This document shows, in pieces, positions 20,600 through 23,527 of a stretch of 23,527 bases of DNA (position 1 is the stretch's first letter; every line of letters starts with the position of its first letter). The position numbers and the translations under genes are program-made. The notes beneath the pieces were generated by a model. That model was not told where the DNA came from. It made no database searches and saw nothing but the letters and a program-made list of their open reading frames with translations. Source of the stretch: Welwitschia mirabilis (Eukaryota; Gnetophyta; Gnetopsida; Welwitschiales). Where the stretch lies: the NCBI GenBank assembly GCA_051453625.1, contig JBOZIK010000001.1:226174063-226197589 (forward strand), read 5' to 3'.

Positions 20600-20699
20600 N
20601 NNNNNNNNNNNNNNNNNNNNNNNNNNNNNNNNNNNNNNNNNNNNNNNNNNNNNNNNNNNNNNNNNNNNNNNNNNNNNNNNNNNNNNNNNNNNNNNNNNN
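20600..20699. other. Assembly gap (100 N, probably unknown size)
   Basis: Exactly 100 N is a usual placeholder for a gap of unknown length. The flanking sequences are near-identical, so the gap may be false. Confidence 0.95.
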
Positions 20700-20750
20700 T
20701 TAGTGTTATCTGGTCAGGTCGTTCGGATGATGAAGGGGATGATAGCTCAT
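20700..20750. repeat. 51-bp repeat flanking gap, right copy
   Basis: Partner of 20549-20599. It contains GATGATGAAGGGGATGATAG, whose reverse complement resembles part of the LTR-like region near 6618-6652. Confidence 0.95.
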
Positions 20751-21269
20751 CATAAATGTTGATTCAATAGGTGATTCAATAGATAACTCAGTGGTCCATA
20801 TCATTTGTCATTGTCCTTCCTATTGTCTATATAATAGAGGATATGACAGTCTTATTTAATCATTTTCTTGAGGTGAAACTTAGCATTTCTATCAATAATC
20901 TTCCTTTAAATCTTCATGCATTGAAATGTGCCTTAAATACATCAAATCTAGTTAGTATTTTCATATTTCCAAGATCTTCTATTGAATCTCCAAAATCCTT
21001 AGAATTGAACCTAAGCCTATACAAATGTCCTACAAGATAGCTTATAAGACCCCATCAAATAACCACAAATTATTAGCGAAAAATAGCCCTCCACTTAGCA
21101 TTTTTTAATTCCTAATAAAAACCAGATGAAAAATAATAATCGTGAGATAATTTATTTCTAAAAAAATAATTCTGCAAATTTTAAAACTAACTCATAAAAT
21201 ACATCACATAGATAAGTAATGCATAATGTGTATGAAAAAGATTTAAAAATTTTAGTTCATGAAAGCTTT
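20751..21269 (-). repeat. LTR-like region downstream of copy B
   Basis: On the minus strand this follows the candidate polypurine tract of copy B. No coding features. It is probably part of a Ty3 LTR by position; its ends are not visible. The 65-codon frame at 20843-21040 (+) shows no family features. Confidence 0.4.
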
Positions 21270-22746
21270 GAAATAATTCAAAAATTTATGAAAATGAGAC
21301 ATGAAAGTGAGTCCTCTATGCTTCCCCCAAAGAAAATTAATATGTCCTATATTGGAAAATAAAGAAAAGAAAGCAGATGGAAGTGAGAAGGTAGATAAGG
21401 AGTGTTTGGAATTTGGACAACTTTCTAAACTAAGTGCAAAGCAAAGTAATGTCAGATTTGAAAAATATAGATATATGAAATATTCTAATAAGTAAAGAAA
21501 AAGAGTGGACAATGTAATTTTTCATCATAAAATTGATTAAGAACAGCACTTAAAACACCAAAAATTTAAAAATAAACATCAAAAAATTTATTAAGAAAAC
21601 TTATTTAACCAAGAAATAACTTTCTAATAAAAACTACATAAGGAAAGAATTAAAATGTTAAGGTCCTAAAAAGATAAGAAAATATAGTAATGACTTTGAA
21701 ATAACTAATCAAGTTATAGAAGAAAATAAAAAGAATGAGCATAAGGTAACATAAACAAAAGATATTACACCTATCTGACATTTTAACCTAGAAAACTCCC
21801 ATGAAAGAAATCATAACATCACTTGATTTTAAAATGCATGACTTAATGTATAAAAAAATTCCATTCGATAAGGCAGTGGTTATGATGATGCTGAAAACCA
21901 AATATTTTCAACAATGAATGATCATACTAAAGATTTGCTAAAAAATAAAACTCCCTTATAAACATTTCAAAACAAACACCTAAATCTTAAGAAGTGAAAT
22001 GATCAAGTGGAAAGACTAAGAGTCAAGAAAACAAGTAATGTCTCTGATAACACCAACAACACCACTAGTTCTGTAGCCTTCAAGTTTTTATTAGTATTTT
22101 ATTATTCATGATGAGGGGAGTGCAACCATAGTCAGAGAAGTAAGGACCATGAAGCATGACCAAATGAACTTCTAGTAAAGTTCCTATAGCTACCATATTA
22201 TAATGGCAAAGGTTCCTCTTGCAAAAATTTTTACTGGTGTACTTGCAGTAGGACACCATGGTGATTATGTTTTTGAGTTATCTCAAATATAAAACATCAT
22301 GGTCTTTATTTCACACTTTTTTTTTGCACAAATAAAAAACATTCCACATAACTAAATACTTCAAGAGACGAAGGTAAAATCACAAGATGAAGACATAAAG
22401 AAAATAATTAAACAATCTAAGATCCTTTCATCATTAAGAAAAACATTAAAAATAAAGCATCCTCCTTTAAACTGAAGTTCATAGATGTGTGAATTCTTAA
22501 GATTGGATGAATTCAATCTTATCACTGTAAAATACCCAAGTAAAAAATACTAGTCATGGAAGTAAATATAGAAATCATGTTTGAAAGATGATCAAGTAAT
22601 GTCATAATGGCCTCCAAAGAAAAAAGCTAACAAAAAATTCAGATAGTTTCTCAAATATTATTAGCCTTTACCCAATAAATTTCTAAAATTCTTAAGTGGT
22701 TAAGTCATAAACATCAACAGAGTCATTAGAACATATTTTCTCAAAA
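21270..22746 (-). repeat. Ty3 post-pol 3' region, copy B
   Basis: Reverse-strand counterpart of copy A. Shared blocks include GATAAGATTGAATTCATCCA (22525-22506), TTACCTTCGTCTCTTGAAGT (22378-22359), GGTCCTTACTTCTCTGACTATG (22154-22133), ATGATTTCTTTCATGGGAG (21815-21797), and the TTTGGGGGAAG purine run (21332-21322). Length and order match copy A, so this is a homologous element end in opposite orientation. It is cut by a gap at its pol-proximal side. Confidence 0.65.
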
Positions 22747-22906
22747 NNNNNNNNNNNNNNNNNNNNNNNNNNNNNNNNNNNNNNNNNNNNNNNNNNNNNN
22801 NNNNNNNNNNNNNNNNNNNNNNNNNNNNNNNNNNNNNNNNNNNNNNNNNNNNNNNNNNNNNNNNNNNNNNNNNNNNNNNNNNNNNNNNNNNNNNNNNNNN
22901 NNNNNN
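22747..22906. other. Assembly gap (160 N)
   Basis: Separates copies B and C and abuts a CA microsatellite, a likely cause of the sequencing break. Confidence 1.
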
Positions 22907-22930
22907 ACACACACACACACACACACACAC
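22907..22930. repeat. (AC)12 microsatellite
   Basis: Twelve uninterrupted AC units directly after the gap; the true length may be greater. Confidence 0.98.
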
Positions 22931-22972
22931 TTTCTTTCTCTCTTTCTCTTTTTTTTCTTTTTTTTTTTTTAT
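22931..22972. repeat. Polypyrimidine (CT/T) tract
   Basis: TTTCTTTCTCTCTTTCTC followed by a T-rich run, almost purely pyrimidine, contiguous with the microsatellite. Confidence 0.9.
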
Positions 22973-22975
22973 TTT

Positions 22976-23357
22976 AGCATAAAAGAAAATATTTCATGTG
23001 ACCAAACACTCCAAAATACAAAGGTGAAGTCATAAGATGAAGATAGAAAAGAACACTCTTAAACAATCTAAGACCTCTTCACCATTCAGAAAAACATAAA
23101 AAATAAAACATATTCCTTCAAATTGAAGTTTATAGACATATTAATGTGTTAAGATTGTATGAATCTAATCTTTCCACTAAAAATGCCTAAGTTAAAAGAC
23201 TAATTATGGAAATAAATACATAAATCATGTTTGAAATATGATCAAGTAAATTTTTGCTCATGTAATTCCAAACTTTGCTCATTATCTTCTTGAAATTCTT
23301 AAGCAGTTAAGTTAAAAATTTTAATAGAGTCATCAAAACGCATTTTCTTAAAATAAC
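22976..23357 (-). repeat. Ty3 post-pol 3' region, copy C (partial)
   Basis: Tandem partner of 22325-22746, offset by about 650 bp. Matching blocks are the AACAATCTAAGA segment near 23062, TTAAGATTGTATGAATCTAATC near 23149-23170, AAATCATGTTTGAAATATGATCAAGTAA near 23222-23249, and AATTCTTAAGCAGTTAAG at 23294-23311. The minus strand near 23344-23310 reads KMRFDDSIKIFNL, comparable with the end of pol in copy D. The two copies differ at many positions, so this is not a duplicated contig. Confidence 0.65.
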
Positions 23358-23527
23358 AAAAAACAAAAATCATTTATTAACTAATGGTCATCATTCTCAT
23401 CATTTAGACAATAGAAAGGATGATAGAGATATTGGAAAAAAAAGAAATTAAACATAGAAAACTAGCAAAAAAAATTAGAATAGAAAGTAAAAGCAAAGAG
23501 TATCATCTGCCTTATCATCTAGATGAC
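23358..23527. other. AT-rich window end with ATCATCT palindrome
   Basis: A-rich sequence with repeated TCATC/GATGA words and the perfect 12-bp palindrome TCATCTAGATGA at 23515-23526. No gene is visible. Confidence 0.5.

Noticed and set aside
21252-21512. 86-codon minus frame and the overlapping plus frame
   Set aside because: Inside copy B around the purine tract. No matching frame is kept in copy A, so it is not supported as a gene.
22692-22930. Frames beginning MCVCVCV on the minus strand
   Set aside because: Translation of the CA microsatellite and the gap. The real codons at the far end belong to the copy B repeat.

Overview
The window is a stretch of AT-rich nuclear plant DNA made almost entirely of decayed LTR retrotransposons. 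A land plant, most likely an angiosperm, is suggested by three things: primer-binding sites resembling the 3' end of initiator Met-tRNA, Ty3/gypsy gag and pol remnants of the plant non-chromovirus (OTA, Athila/Tat-like) type, and a Ty1/copia gag with a UBN2-type domain and a zinc knuckle. CpG is visibly rare. Many coding codons look like products of methyl-C deamination (CAA to TAA, TGG to TGA/TAG, CAT/CAC to TAT/TAC). The species cannot be named. No intact host gene, tRNA, rRNA, CRISPR array or prokaryotic feature is visible.

Layout. 1-470 is a probable LTR end followed by three tandem versions of an LTR-end/primer-binding-site segment. 960-1862 is a broken Ty3 gag and 2330-2860 a broken aspartic protease, both on +. 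2870-3829 is unassigned. 3830-5590 is a post-pol 3' region (copy A), followed by LTR-like sequence to about 6700. 7455-8339 is Ty3 reverse transcriptase and the start of RNase H. At 8340-17047 an 8.7-kb copia element lies in the opposite orientation. It has 1493- and 1550-bp LTRs, a primer-binding site, a polypurine tract, and a TAAAC/TAGAC target-site duplication. The Ty3 pol resumes in RNase H at 17053 and runs through integrase to about 18600, followed by its own post-pol region (copy D, to about 19200). 19200-20548 has nothing recognisable. From 20549 to the end, two more copies of the post-pol region (B and C), with LTR-like sequence after B, lie on the minus strand with a CA microsatellite and a gap between them.

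Reading: an old Athila/Tat-like element was hit in RNase H by a gag-bearing copia element that shows no recognisable pol in the sequenced part. Both then decayed. Further fragments of the same Ty3 family lie on either side. No gene here is likely to make a working protein. The best observations are the precise nested insertion, and a repeated palindrome (probably AGACGTCT) in the copia LTRs whose two LTR copies have decayed on opposite strands. I found no convincing new biological system. Six N gaps limit what can be said.
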